Assembly: GCF_035046485.1 (NCBI RefSeq)
Contig: NC_085138.1
Location: forward strand, 429,523,265-429,587,264
Direction of reading: 5' to 3'
DNA: 64,000 bases
Source: Aedes albopictus
Lineage: Eukaryota > Arthropoda > Insecta > Diptera > Culicidae
Shown: positions 1-11,179 of the stretch, piece by piece
How the letters are laid out: every line of letters starts with the position of its first letter
Numbering within the stretch: the first letter of the stretch is position 1
Position numbers and translations under genes: made by a program
Notes under the pieces: model-generated
What the model saw: only the letters and a program-made list of their open reading frames with translations
The model's database searches: none
What the model was told of the DNA's origin: nothing

Positions 1-664
1 CAATGTTTACAAATCGTATGAGAATTCGTTTAGGTTAGGTTTTTGCTGCAAGCCTCTATATTAGGTCTAAGAGATCACAACGAAATGGAATAAAGTGAGT
101 TGATATGTAACCACCAACGGGCTCGGTCGTCTTGTGTCAATGTCTTTTAAACAGGCAACTTTTGATTGAATGTATGTCTTGATTCCAACCGGATAGACAA
201 TATTGATGATCAACATCATACGGGCTCTAACAGCCGGGAACAATGCTTACTCACGTTTCCGAGAGTAAACAGTGTGTGAGTTTATTCGCACCCGTCTGCT
301 TCGTGAGTAAGAAGCAAAACGACAACAAAAACACCCATGAGTTTTTATTCGTTAAGAACTAGTGTAGGTGCAGGAAGTGCATTTGAGTGTGATTATAATA
401 GCAAATCCAGAGATTATCCATCATACACTAATGTTTTACGCTTCATTGTTCCTGAAAAGCAGCACTGCCAGTTGTGAAAGAAAAGGCGCTTTTCGTCAAA
501 ATGCAAAACACTCAGAGAACCTTTGCGAATCACAGGTGAGTGCTTGCCAGCTTCGTATACTCACGAATAAAGAAGTGCGAGTATTCTCGGGCCTCTGTTG
601 TTCACGAGTAGATTTGTTTTGATTTGTGTCTGCACAGCTGCAATCTTCATCATTTTCCATCTCT
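1..664. other. No gene seen; repeat fragment near 201-232
   Basis: No coding potential. 201-232 matches the end of the interspersed repeat seen whole near 42385-42592 (motif ATTGATGATCAACWTCATAC). The rest looks like anonymous AT-rich sequence. Confidence 0.5.
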
Positions 665-1175
665 GGTTGACAGTAGTGTGTGGGACCACTTAGTCGCTAT
701 AACTCAATCAATTTTACTCGAATCGATTTAATTTTTTGTACACGATGATATATGTAGGGACCGCATCTAGCCATATTGAGATCTCTAAATTTTATCTCAC
801 GAAACCTACTGCAAGTCTATCCATATACGGGAGAACAAAAGCTGTTTACAAAGTTCTTACAAATTCTTAACACGGGGAATTTGGACACAAGGCACTACTA
901 CACAGGCATTTGGATTGGTCAATACAAAAAAAATAAGTCAACTTGTATGAAATTGACTGACCTATAGCGGAATAGTGCCCAAAATAGAACCCCCTGCCCT
1001 AATGATTCCGCATCCTACATAAATATCTATGAATACAGTAGTGGCGTACGTGGAACGCAAGGTTCACGCGAACGAAGCGCCCTGTTTGTTGTAATGATAT
1101 GTTTATTAGTTCGATTTTCGCATTTAAGGGAGGTTTATGAGGCATAAGATGAAGAAATTTAGATTTTTTAAATTG
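665..1175. repeat. Interspersed repeat A, copy 1
   Basis: Begins GTTGACAGT, then GTGGGACCACTT, and contains the order: GTACACGATGA, TATAGCGGAA, AGTGCC, a CATCCTA-ATAAATA stretch, GGAGGTTTATGAGGCATAA. A second copy with the same order of motifs is at 5439-5881, and related fragments are near 44465 and 57830. No coding sequence; probably a non-autonomous element. Confidence 0.7.
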
Positions 1176-1179
1176 ATGT

Positions 1180-1420
1180 TTCTTCTTCTTCTTCTTTATT
1201 ACTCGACGTTCTCACTGGAAGTTGGCCTGCCTCTGTTCAACTTAGTGTTCTTTGAGCATTTCCACAGTTAATAATTGAAGGGTTTTCATTGCCTGCCGTT
1301 TCATTTCATTTTGCAGCATTTGGTGGGGCAATGAGAGCGCAAGTCAGTCCAAAGCCGATGATAAGGAGGGGTAATGGCTGAATAGTCTTTGCCGACCACA
1401 TAAACGCCATGGGATAGGAA
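1180..1420 (-). repeat. SINE-like fragment (CTTCTTCTT... family)
   Basis: Starts with a (TTC)n run, then AGTGTTCTTTGAGCA and CCACAGTTA. The same opening, ending in a tRNA-like B box, is seen at 45738-45990. Truncated here, without the tRNA-like end. A poly-C run of 13 lies further on at 1692-1704. Confidence 0.45.
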
Positions 1421-2781
1421 AAGGGTATTTTGGTGTGGGATTAGGGTGTTGGTACAGACTTGACAATATCAATGCTATTCAGATGCAAAATAATTTTAAG
1501 GCTCAATAGTGAATCGCATACCTTCTAAAACCAAAAGAAAAACAATAATCCACAAAATGCCAAGCAAGTCACAGAAATCAAAAGTGCCCGATTGTTTATT
1601 TTGTCAATTATAACAAACGGACACTCCTACCCTCTCCGACTCGCCAGTCATCCCGGAAAAAATGTCCCTTCAGTTCCGGAAAATATATTATCCCCCCCCC
1701 CCCCGTGGTCTTGTAGTGGGTAACTCTCGCTGAGACCGTCCCACTATTTACACCATGTCTTCAAAAATGTTTAAGGTGGCGATTTTCTAAAAGTCCTCCC
1801 CAAAAAAGTAAGGAAAATGCATTTGGTTAATCAAATTGGTGGACCCCCCGTTAGTTAGAGCCACAAGCATTTTGGCGAACCCCTCGATTTTGGTCAATTG
1901 TTGGCTCATTTAAACCGTTATAACTCGAAAGTTTCGCCAGAAACCACTTTAAAACTATAGGTTGTTGGAAAGAGAAAAGATAGAGGTACTCTTTGCTGTT
2001 ATAAAAAGTTTGGTCGGCCATATTGATTTCGGCCGCCATCTTGAATTTATGTACCAAAACATTTTTTTCACCATGTTGGCAACCACCGATTTTCAAATTT
2101 CTTGCGTCAATCGAAAGCTGGGACATTTTTACACAACATATCAAAAATTTAGAGATGTATCTTTTTCCTATCAAAAGTTATCTGCACTTTTGTAAATCAT
2201 GACACGTTTTCTCCATACATATCCATGCGCACCGGCAATGACACGCAACAGCATCAAAGATAATATCACATTGGCTTATTACAGTACAAATGCGAAAAAT
2301 CTCCCTTTTCCCCCTATCCGCAACCCGGGGACGCGCCCTGTTGGATTTCGAAAGCCTCGGAGAATATTACAAACCTTCAATGGCATTCCCACACACTAAC
2401 CCACATTGCCCATTCAGGGGTCTGACTGGGCCTATTACCCTCCCTCAGTTTGTAATATTCTCACCAACTTGGAATTATATTTTCCCGACACATAAATGAC
2501 TTCGACAAATGTTCGATATACTAGGCAGCAGCATGGTCAGTATAACTATATCAGATGCCTTGAAGATCTGATTTTTACAGAACTGTTTGCCATTGCTTAT
2601 ACATTCAGCTATTCCAATCATTACTGCAAAGCACATCGGCCACATGCCCAAAATCAAAGCTTCCTGGAAGATATAATTCAAGCCCAGGGATCTTCTTCTG
2701 GAACTTAGATTTTGAATATTTTTAAGAGATTTTTCTGGATTCTATTTTTATTCGTCTATAAAATTTCTCCATAGTTTCTTA
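1420..2781. other. No gene seen
   Basis: AT-rich sequence without an ATG-started frame of note. 2290-2450 is GC-richer (GGGGACGCGCCCTGTTGG, then AATATTACAAACCTTC) and looks like the non-coding end of an old retroelement, but no diagnostic domain is visible. Confidence 0.35.
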
Positions 2782-3077
2782 TGTCGTTTTTCCGGTGGAG
2801 CTACACCGGTGTAGCACTTTTGCACCGAAAATGTTCGTATTTGATTTCCGTGCTACACCGGTGCAGCACTTTTTCTGCACCACGCAGGATAGTGTAGCAC
2901 TCAAAAAATCGGGAGTGTAGCTGGTGCACACCGTGTCCACCAATCAGCGTTTGCAAAGTTGTCAATATTTTGGTGTTTATACACGCACACCAATGCAACT
3001 GCACCGAAAATGTTCGTTTATTCAGCGAAAAGTGTAGCACGAAGCGGTGTAGCACCGCCGCGAAAACGAAAACGACA
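2782..3077. mobile_element. MITE with GTGTAGCAC repeats, TTA duplication
   Basis: Inverted ends TGTCGTTTT...AAACGACA are flanked by TTA (2779-2781 and 3078-3080). Inside, GTGTAGCAC/GTGCTACAC recurs at least six times on both strands, and GCACCGAAAATGTTCG occurs twice. A 296-bp element with no coding capacity. Confidence 0.65.
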
Positions 3078-3079
3078 TT

Positions 3080-3400
3080 ACTGCGGTTCCTCCTAGAGTA
3101 CTTGGGAGCTTATTCTTAAAATCCTCCAGGAGTGTTACTTGTGTTGGTGTTACTTGCTGGGACTTATTTCTGGGAATCCTTGTGGAAATTCTTCATAAGT
3201 TCAAACTAGAAACCCTGCAGTGAAGTTCTTTCAAGAAATCCTCCAAGAGTTCCTTGGGGGAAAGCTTCAGGATTATTCTAGTGTTTTTTTTTCTGTGAAT
3301 CGTTCAAGAGTTCGTGGAAAAAATCCACAAAGAAACTAATTGCTATCAGTTCAAACTCCTAAATTTCCTGCAGGAATTTCTAAAGTATTTCCTGGAGAAA
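3080..3400. repeat. Degenerate 'gaattcct/ccaggag' repeat tract
   Basis: Loose tandem variants of AATCCTCCAGGAGT and AAGTTCTTTC. The same class of mosquito low-complexity repeat fills 46640-49010 and 54935-55350. Confidence 0.55.
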
Positions 3401-3721
3401 TTCTCATGAGATATTCATTAAGGATCGAAAAGTGACAAAAGCGGGACATACCTGTACAATGTTTATATAATAGCTCAAAATACTGATAGAATGACCAACA
3501 AACATTGGCGTAGCTAGCTTTTTCTTTTTTCTTACTCACTCTCCTAAATAAACACGAGAAAGAGCGGAATGCAATAGGGGGCCAGTGCCCCCTCTTTCAT
3601 CCTTCTTTTTCTCTTGTTTGTTTAGGAGAGTGAGTGAGAATTGATTGATTTGTCTTTATTTCAGAGACTTTCAGCCCTTGGCTGGTTCGTCTCTTATTGA
3701 GTTTAATAGTTTAATAGTTTA

Positions 3722-5212
3722 TTCTGCTATTCTGCTATTCTGCTATTCTGCTATTATCAACGCATCCCCTGGCTTTCGCCCATCTGCGTTGTCTTTTCAC
3801 TAGGCAATACGTCTACCAATTGATGTTTATGGGCTTGCCGGACCAAGTCATGTAGCTAAGCCAAACACCCCACCTACAACTGTTGGGTAGGCACCATTGT
3901 CCCGCCCACTGGTCTTTTACAGCTAGTTGTAGGTGCATGTGTGCGTGTAAGTATTGGAGTGTGTGTGTCAGTGTTGGTGTATTGTAGGCGCCAACTCGTT
4001 CTAATCCACTCTGATAGCTAACACCCTATTGAACCATTACCCTTAAATTTGGCAATCTATGAAATAGAATGAGTTAAACGCCTGTAAAAAAACAGTCAGT
4101 TAAATCAAACAAGGAATATTAGTATTAAAGCGAAGATACAACGAAGCAACGCCCCGAACCTCGAGAGCACAAACCCCAAGAACCAAATGACAGGCAGCGC
4201 CGATAAGTCGATCGACTGGCCACCATCAGTGAATAACCAATCGAGTAAACCCCCCAGCACAAACTGCCACCAGCTCTCCCGACCTGCGCCCAACAAATCC
4301 GAGGCACAGCCCAGCCTTAGCTTCACCTTAAAACCAAAATCTAGATTACAGAGCACAATACTTCCCAAGTAACCACGCAGCTCGAGCCGCAAATCACGCA
4401 CATCACGGCACAAATAAGACAAACACTACCACGCCCGTACAACCGAAACCGACCTAGAGTAGAGAAGGGTCTCTTTCCACTCCAACCCGGACTCAACTGC
4501 ACTCACAGGGCAGCGCACCTCACCCACACCGCACTCATTCATGCATCACTGTCCGAGCCGCACGGTCACCTGGGTTGAGTCTATCTGCATGACCTCGCCC
4601 AACCCGTAACGCAGAGTTTAAATCCCTCTCTTGCATTACAAAGTACTCCCTCTTCCCAAAAATCTGTGCGTGGTATAAATGAGATCTTAAGGCTGAAGAA
4701 ATCGTCACCAATACAACCGCCAATACTGAGCACTCAATGATGTCGGCCTTATCAACGACGCGGGCTCCTCAGTCCCAAACCTAATTATCCCACGCTACCC
4801 AAGTAACCACCCTGCTGAAGCCGTAAGCACCGCACGCACAAAGCACACACACACCGACACGCACCACCCCACACAAACCACCAAGGCCGAACAAAAGCGG
4901 AAAGCGGTGCCACCACTGCTGAATCACGACTTTTCAGTATAATTCAGCAATCGTAGATCCATCCTCGACCCTACTCAGCCCTAACGGTCCATAGCAATGC
5001 CTGTCAATATATGCGCCTCACACATGCAACCCCTACACCCTAACAGTATGGTCACTTGGGTATCCCTGGGTTTTGACATGATGGTCAGGGATCACAGCCA
5101 TCAAAACGTTCCACACTTTATCAGGGCTTACGACCTGTAGACATGATGATTTCTCAATAGTTTCAAGCTCTTTCGGACCTTCCGCTATTGGAGACCATCA
5201 TGGCTAGCGGTG
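3722..5212 (-). mobile_element. Retroelement-like insertion with 25-bp target duplication
   Basis: Identical 25-bp direct repeats at 3697-3721 and 5213-5237 (core TTTAATAGTTTAATAG) bracket a GC-richer block that differs in composition from its surroundings. On the minus strand the block ends with four TAGCAGAA-type units, like the short tandem tails of some non-LTR elements. No RT or endonuclease motif is visible, so it is either a 5'-truncated/UTR copy or a non-coding element. A small CCCAAGTAACCA element (4798-5060) sits inside. Confidence 0.5.
4798..5060. mobile_element. Small CCCAAGTAACCA-type TIR element
   Basis: Ends CCCAAGTAACCA and TGGTCACTTGGG, flanked by TA on both sides (4796-4797, 5061-5062). 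It has the same ends as the elements at 8869-15639, 25143-26188, 26854-27899 and 40806-41912. Confidence 0.5.
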
Positions 5213-5438
5213 TTGAGTTTAATAGTTTAATAGTTTATTTTCAAAATTACGGGATCCTATTACAGTACAGTATCATTAAGGACAAGGAAACAGTTAGTTA
5301 GAAAACAGTGAGTTAGAAAAAAGAAAAGGCTAGCTACGCCAATGCCAACAAAACAAAAATTTCAAGATTTTTGGTCGTGACAATGTTTAGCCGTATGCTC
5401 TATAACTCGATGGTCCCTTGGATATCGAGATGGGGAAA

Positions 5439-5881
5439 GTTGACAGTGGGATGTGGGACCACTTGGGAGCTCAGTTAATTTTACACTAATTTATTTCTCG
5501 GATACTACTTTTTCAAAACGACGTATAATACACGCAAACCCGTCGATACGTCGTTTTAAATAAGTATCCGAGACTTAATGTTTTGTACACGATGAGATAC
5601 GTATCGTATCTGACCATATTCAAAACTTCCAGTCAATTGGTATGAAAATGAGTGAGCTATAGCGGAAAAGTGCCAGAAATAGGACTCCTTATCCAAGTGG
5701 TCCCGCATCCTAGATAAATAAATATACATATGAATACAGTAACATACGTGGGACCTCGCATAACTCGCGAACGAAACGTCCCATTTGGATAGCTTTTGTT
5801 TTGTTATGTTAATTTTCACCCAAAGGAGGTTTATGAGGCATAATATAGAGAAATTGAAATTTTTTGATTGATTTTTCCATA
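5439..5881. repeat. Interspersed repeat A, copy 2
   Basis: Same motif order as 665-1175. It is interrupted at 5496-5573 by a tiny MITE with ends CTCGGATACT / AGTATCCGAG. Confidence 0.7.
5496..5573. mobile_element. 78-bp MITE inside repeat A
   Basis: Inverted ends TCTCGGATACT and AGTATCCGAGA with internal AAAACGACGTAT / ATACGTCGTTTT; folds into a near-complete hairpin. Confidence 0.55.
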
Positions 5882-5982
5882 CATTTAGAAGGTATTTTAA
5901 TATAGATAAGATAAAATTGCACAAAATTTTGAAAAATTTCCATAACCCTGAAGAAATAGAATATTGATGCCAAGCCACTCAC

Positions 5983-6157
5983 CTGAACTGATCAGTGCGA
6001 TCGATCGGTGGGGTGGGTGGTGGTTGCTTCTGGTCCGACCTTGCGTCACAATCTCGTTCCACACACACTGGTAATCCTTTCCGTTTTGTTCTGTCGGGGC
6101 TGTGGTCAACCTCCTCCACAGGACGATTCGCTCGCTTGAATGTTTACATCAAAAACT
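5983..6157 (-). promoter_or_regulatory. Possible first exon and promoter of a minus-strand gene
   Basis: On the minus strand an insect-type initiator TCAGTT (A at about 6157) is followed by about 175 nt of GC-richer unique sequence, ending in a strong splice donor, TTCAG|GTGAGTGG, at 5983/5982. There is no long ATG frame, so it would be an untranslated first exon with its coding exons left of the window. The surrounding 5900-7470 is also unlike the repeats. Inference from signals only. Confidence 0.25.
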
Positions 6158-7470
6158 GACAGCAGCAAAAAAGCGGACATCCAACACGTAGGAGGCGACG
6201 GATGCGGATGGCTCGTCGTCAAGGCAATGATTTTTCCTGCTCATTCAAAATGCCCAGAGCTACCGCAAAATCACGAACGGACAATTTCGTTTGATATCAT
6301 AGTACAGCACGGTGGGAGATAAATTGGACTTCTAATAAGATGCTTCCGGTGATGCAGTTGAACTTTTTTCCACTATCAAATTCCGCCGAATATAAAGCTT
6401 TCATCACTCATTTGACGGAACTTGCTCTTTTTTCTTCAAGCACAATAATTTTCACTTTCTTCACCTGGGAAACCACTCGCCGTCGTCGTTGCCTACTGGG
6501 AATGAAAAAAGAAAATCAAGGATGCTGTCTACTTGACAGTGTCAAATCGGAACAGATCAACACACTTCCTAATCCACTTTCAAGTGCAGAACGGAAACGA
6601 AAATTTTCATCCGTTCAATGCCCCAGGGCGTAGAATTTTTCCTTTTCTGTCAAGCTTGCCGTAGCTCTTCAACCATTAAACCACTTTTCCCTTTCTCCTG
6701 GCGTTTGACAGACAGCTTCGAGACCCGAGTCCCTCGAATGCCTTTTTCGGGAAGAGCTTCGCTGGTGGTTTCGCAATCGCTCCGAACGGCAATTTCACAG
6801 AAAATATCACACACGGAGCATCCGGATGAATCCTCCGCCCCGCCGTAAAATGAATAAAGTCGAACGCGATCGATTACGACAGCAGAAAGCACCCAAATTC
6901 GGCCATTGAAAAACTTCACCTTAAACTTCCTCGCCCCTCGGAACTATTTTTACCAGAACCCGTAAGCAATCCACTTGTTACAAACCAGAAGCACTAGAAA
7001 TTTTCACTTTTTTCTCCACTTTCTGCCCACTACAATAAAGATTAATAATGGTGCCACAGCTTTGGCTGTCTGGGCTCTCGAGTTGAATCGTCGTCGGATC
7101 GAAAACAAAAAGACAATCACTTCTACCACGCAGAAGAGGCGCACGGACTGCGAGAATACGAACTCTGGCTCTGATGGCTGGCTTGAAAAGCTGATGCTTC
7201 CACTTCCACTGCTCTGCTTATTCCGTTCCGTTCAACACTCGCTGTTGCTGGTAGAGGATACTTTTTTATGCACTTCACAGCCTGCCACCACACAACTGCA
7301 CTAAAATGATATTCTGCTCCGCTTCGATCGAATACGCTGATGGGTTTGTTTTACAAATTTTACACGCAATCACCACTCGCGCAAGAGAAAGACGATTTTT
7401 TTACACTGATGGTGCGGTTGTGGTGGTGATGGATTTTTTTTGCTTCGATTTTGACAGTTCTCAATCAAGA
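6158..7470. other. Unique GC-richer block, no gene identified
   Basis: Repeat-poor sequence with several short frames on both strands, none with a convincing ATG start or a recognised domain. Most likely the upstream regulatory region of the putative minus-strand transcript starting near 6157. Confidence 0.35.
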
Positions 7471-7474
7471 AAAT

Positions 7475-7988
7475 CAGGCCGAACATTTCAATAGGTCCTA
7501 TCTGCATTTGAGAGGCTCTCTTTATTCGCTTTCTCTTTCAATTCAGGCCGAACATTTCAATAGGTCCTATCTGCATTTGAGAGGCTCTCTTTATTCGCTT
7601 TCTCTTTCAATTATTGTAATGTAATGGTAAGCTTTTCAACTACTTTTGCAGTACACATCAAAAGACGATTGATTTGACCATCGTTCTATGCAAGGAGATA
7701 ATCATAATTCAAATGAACAGCTGAGATATTAACGAAAGAGAGGGAAACCAAAGAGAGCCTCTCTTCTGCAGATTGGACCTTTAGACATGTTTGGCCTGAA
7801 TTATTGTAATGTAATGGTAAGCTTTTCAACTACTTTTGCAGTACACATCAAAAGACGATTGATTTGACCATCGTTCTATGCAAGGAGATAATCATAATTC
7901 AAATGAACAGCTGAGATATTAACGAAAGAGAGGGAAACCAAAGAGAGCCTCTCTTCTGCAGATTGGACCTTTAGACATGTTTGGCCTG
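7475..7988. mobile_element. 255-bp MITE carrying an identical copy of itself
   Basis: Outer element 7475-7988, ends CAGGCCGAACATTTCAATAG and (rc) CAGGCCAAACATGTCTAAAG, flanked by AAAT (7471-7474, 7989-7992). At 7540-7543 it is interrupted by the inner element 7544-7798, flanked by AATT on both sides (7540-7543, 7799-7802). Removing the inner copy and one AATT leaves 255 bp, the length of the inner copy, and the two sequences appear identical. Terminal inverted repeats are about 50 bp. No coding capacity. Confidence 0.93.
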
Positions 7989-8062
7989 AAATGTCCTTTG
8001 ACAGCGACTCCCGCCCAGTGGGCTGGCTTTACCCGTTTTATTTTATTGCAGATAGAAAAAGA

Positions 8063-8730
8063 CTATATCTCGCGTTTTATTCGAAAAAGGCCTATCCCTA
8101 GAACGTAAACATTGAGAAAAATCGATGCAAACATTTTCCATCACATTTCCTATTCGTATTTCACAGTTTGAGCATTTTTCAAAATGCTCCGTTCGAATGA
8201 CACAAGATTTGATGTATCTGTGCATCAATAATCAACATTGCATTAAAAATTATCAGAAAAGTATGATAAATAATAGATAAACATGCATTAAGTAAACATG
8301 TTCAGCTAATTTGGAACCGAGTGAAACCGGTGTAGGCCTTATTGTGAGTCTTTCTAAAATTTTCTTAGCGTGGGTTGGTCACCCGAGTAAGTCTGTTGTT
8401 GACATCGAATCAAGGCTCGGCCCATTTTGAGAGAGAGAATTCTCTCTCTCGGCGCTCGGGCCGGGAGCCGTTCGGAAAATTTTCGGTTGTCGGCCCTTTG
8501 AACGAGAAGGCCTACCAATGTAAACAAAATTTTACCGTTACTGGTCCATTTGGAGCACGGACTCAGTGATTTTTCCGTTTTGAAGATGAGGTTTATTCTG
8601 ATAAGGTTTACGATTATGCGGGTGATGTTTGCACAGTAAGTTACTGTTGGGGGATGCTATGGAATGGTATCAAAATTGATTTATTTACATTTTAAGGATA
8701 GGCCCTTTTTAAATGTAACGCGAGATATAG
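8063..8730. mobile_element. 668-bp MITE, ends CTATATCTCGCG
   Basis: Inverted repeats CTATATCTCGCG(TTTTATTCG)AAAAAGGCCTATCC and its near-complement at 8696-8730. Inside, GAGAGAGAGAATTCTCTC lies in the middle. No gene. Confidence 0.65.
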
Positions 8731-9434
8731 CAAGTTTGCTCCCCACAAGGGTTCGTTCAAATATTACGTAACGCTTAAGGGGGAGGGAGGGGGTCCAGCT
8801 CTGTGTTACGCTTCATACAAAATTTCAAAATTTCCCATACAAAAGTTGTTACGTGGGGGAGGGAGGGGCCCAAGTAACAATTCAATAACCATTTTGCTTT
8901 CAAGATAATTTAAAACGGTTTTATCATGGCATTAAGCTTGCCGTTTTGATTACAAAGAGCATTTACGGTTGCTAAAACAATAAACTTTAAAGTTTTTCTT
9001 CTGGTTATTTTAGAAACCTTTTGAAGACAAATTTAAATGCCAATATCGTTTGGCATTATTAGCAGGTTTAAAACGGTAATCAGTTCCTCTACGAAACCCA
9101 AGATAAAACCGTTGCTAATAACTGCTATGTTAAAATACATCATAAGACTGTTTTGAATTTACAAAACGCAGCATAAAACCGTTTAGCTTTATAAAAGTCC
9201 CAACGATATGCTCTTCGGCTTCACGAAATAGATATCATAAAATTCTATGCATTTGTTTAATTGAAAACATATAACCAACTTAAACGATATGCAAACACGT
9301 AAAAACAAACACTGCACACTTCCACAGTTCCGCCAAATTCACTCAACACCCTCATTGTAATCGATTGAGTGGTGGTCGAGCAAAATCTGCCGGTATAGCG
9401 CTATTTTAGCGTTTTGGTGGAATACTTTCATATA

Positions 9435-10044
9435 CAGTATGCGGCAGGAAAAAATGCGAAAGTGTTTTTCAACTTCAAACCTCATTTTCGTCCATTTGAC
9501 ATTAACCAATCTATGTTTCAACGTTCCATGATCTATAATAGGCTAGTTTTCTGAAAAGTTAATTAAAAAATTTCCCATTTTGGTCACTAACCTTTACAGG
9601 GCGGCGCCTGAAGATGAAGACAACCAGAATTTTCAAACCGCAGAAAATCGCACAGGTCGCTAAATTTCGCATCTGATAAAACCAAGGATAAAACAAAATT
9701 TTTGATTTTCTCTACAATATCATCAAATATATGTACTTATTTCATCTGGTATGTGAAACTACATGGCTCTGGATCAGTGTGGTCTGGTTGTTCATCAAAT
9801 TTGTGCTAATTTTGATACTGTTATAGTCATTTTGTTTAATGACCATTGGGCGCGCAGTTTATTGATATCCGCTTATTAGGCCTACATTATCACATGTTAA
9901 ACATCAAATATGTTCATTTTAATTTTTCAGTGCTAGAATATAGACATTGACTGATACACTGTCATGAAAAAATAGTCATATATATCCCATATTTAGCGTG
10001 TAATAGTGCCTTGAACTTTTCGCATTTTTTCCTGCCGCACCCTG
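9435..10044 (+). mobile_element. 610-bp TA-flanked MITE, ends CAGTATGCGGCAGG
   Basis: Ends CAGTATGCGGCAGGAAAAAA and (rc) CAGGGTGCGGCAGGAAAAAA, flanked by TA on both sides. A second copy lies in opposite orientation at 56480-57054. TA targets suggest a Tc1/mariner-group transposase in trans. Confidence 0.85.
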
Positions 10045-10332
10045 TAAAGGATTCTCTCAGGTCATCGGCTGGCAAAAACCTCTTGACGACAACAAGCTTA
10101 TTTCCCCATATAATTTAGCTTGCGATGAACAGGACTGCAAAGCTGAACTAGATACAAATCCGGTAGCGCCTAGCATCGACTCGCTATCATCGTCCCAATG
10201 GTCAGGTTCGGGATCATAAAGTTGCAACAGAATTCAGCTTTAACACGATACATAGCAAACTTACCGAAGAACCCGGATAAAAACGAACAATTAAGGCTAT
10301 GGGAGAAACAATTGAAAAACAACAGATTCTTA

Positions 10333-11179
10333 CACTGCAAAAACTGCAAATATTTATGTTATGTTTTGTACACATATATTTTTGCAATTTGTCTGGACAA
10401 ATGATGTTCATGGGTGACACACATAACGCATTTTTTTTTGGTATTTATCGTTTTAATGTGTGACTACACATAAAAGCAGTTCAGAATGACAAATGAAATC
10501 AATAACATTACTTATATATTTGATAGTTGTGCTCAAATGGTTTTTATATTAGAGAATATTAATTTATCGGGGGTTAATGTTAGAAGTTTCACCCAAAAAG
10601 CGGTTAAAATGCTTTTTAGTTGGGTTCTGCCCCAATCTGCAAACATCCAACCCTCGAGACAGCCTATCTAGCGAGCCCCCAACGAACGAGTCGGGTCGGC
10701 ACTATATTGCAGTAAAAAGTTGGTCGATTGGTTACCGCTAGTGAGTGACCAATCGATCATCTTTTCAGTTCCGAACCAGGTTCTGAATGATGTTTTTAGG
10801 TTGTGCTCCTGAGAATTCTCGAACTTCCGAGTATTTTTCGCGATGATTTAGCAATAAATAACTCCATTACAAACTGCAACTCCCACAGCACAATATTCTG
10901 TTAACGTGTTTCGGTCGCCATCTTTTCACTTTTGGGCATCGCCGGCGGCAGAAACAGACACTGATGCAAACACGGTTTCGCTATAGATTGTTGTTATGTG
11001 TGTACACACATATTTTTTTGCTATGGGTGATCACACATACAAATGATTTGTGAAACTTATCAAAAGCATAATCAATAACCATGTTAGTTATATTTTCGGT
11101 GATAAAATATATGTGTGGGAAGGTCTATTGGATCGATGTGTAATTTCACATGAAATAAATATTTGCAGTTTTTGCAGTG
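10333..11179. mobile_element. 847-bp TA-flanked MITE, ends CACTGCAAAAACTGC
   Basis: Inverted ends CACTGCAAAAACTGCAAATA (about 27 bp) flanked by TA (10331-10332, 11180-11181). Subterminal variants of TGTGT(A/G)-ACACAT recur. A repeat block (10612-10688) shared with 12319-12396 lies inside. Confidence 0.8.
10612..10688 (+). repeat. Short repeat block TTTTTAGTTGGG...CCCCCAACGAACG, copy 1
   Basis: An 80-bp block starting CTTTTTAGTTGGGTT and ending GAGCCCCCAACGAACG; copy 2 is at 12319-12396 at about three-quarters identity. Origin unknown. Confidence 0.6.

Larger units (their letters stand above)
3505..5342. mobile_element. Composite TIR element, outer ends TTGGCGTAGCTAGC
   Basis: Left end TTGGCGTAGCTAGC plus a pyrimidine-rich run ending in ACTCACT; the mirrored copy is at 5300-5342, about 35 bp of inverted repeat. 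A nested palindrome (3533-3634, ACTCTCCTAAATAAAC and its complement) and a retroelement-like insertion (3722-5212) lie inside. No TSD could be fixed. 3638-3695 on the minus strand looks like a LINE 3' tail (GCCAAGGGCTGAAAG, then AATAAA). Confidence 0.55.

Noticed and set aside
4105..4422. A 105-codon minus-strand frame with hydrophobic stretches
   Set aside because: It starts at TTG, not ATG, and lies in a repeat-flanked insertion.
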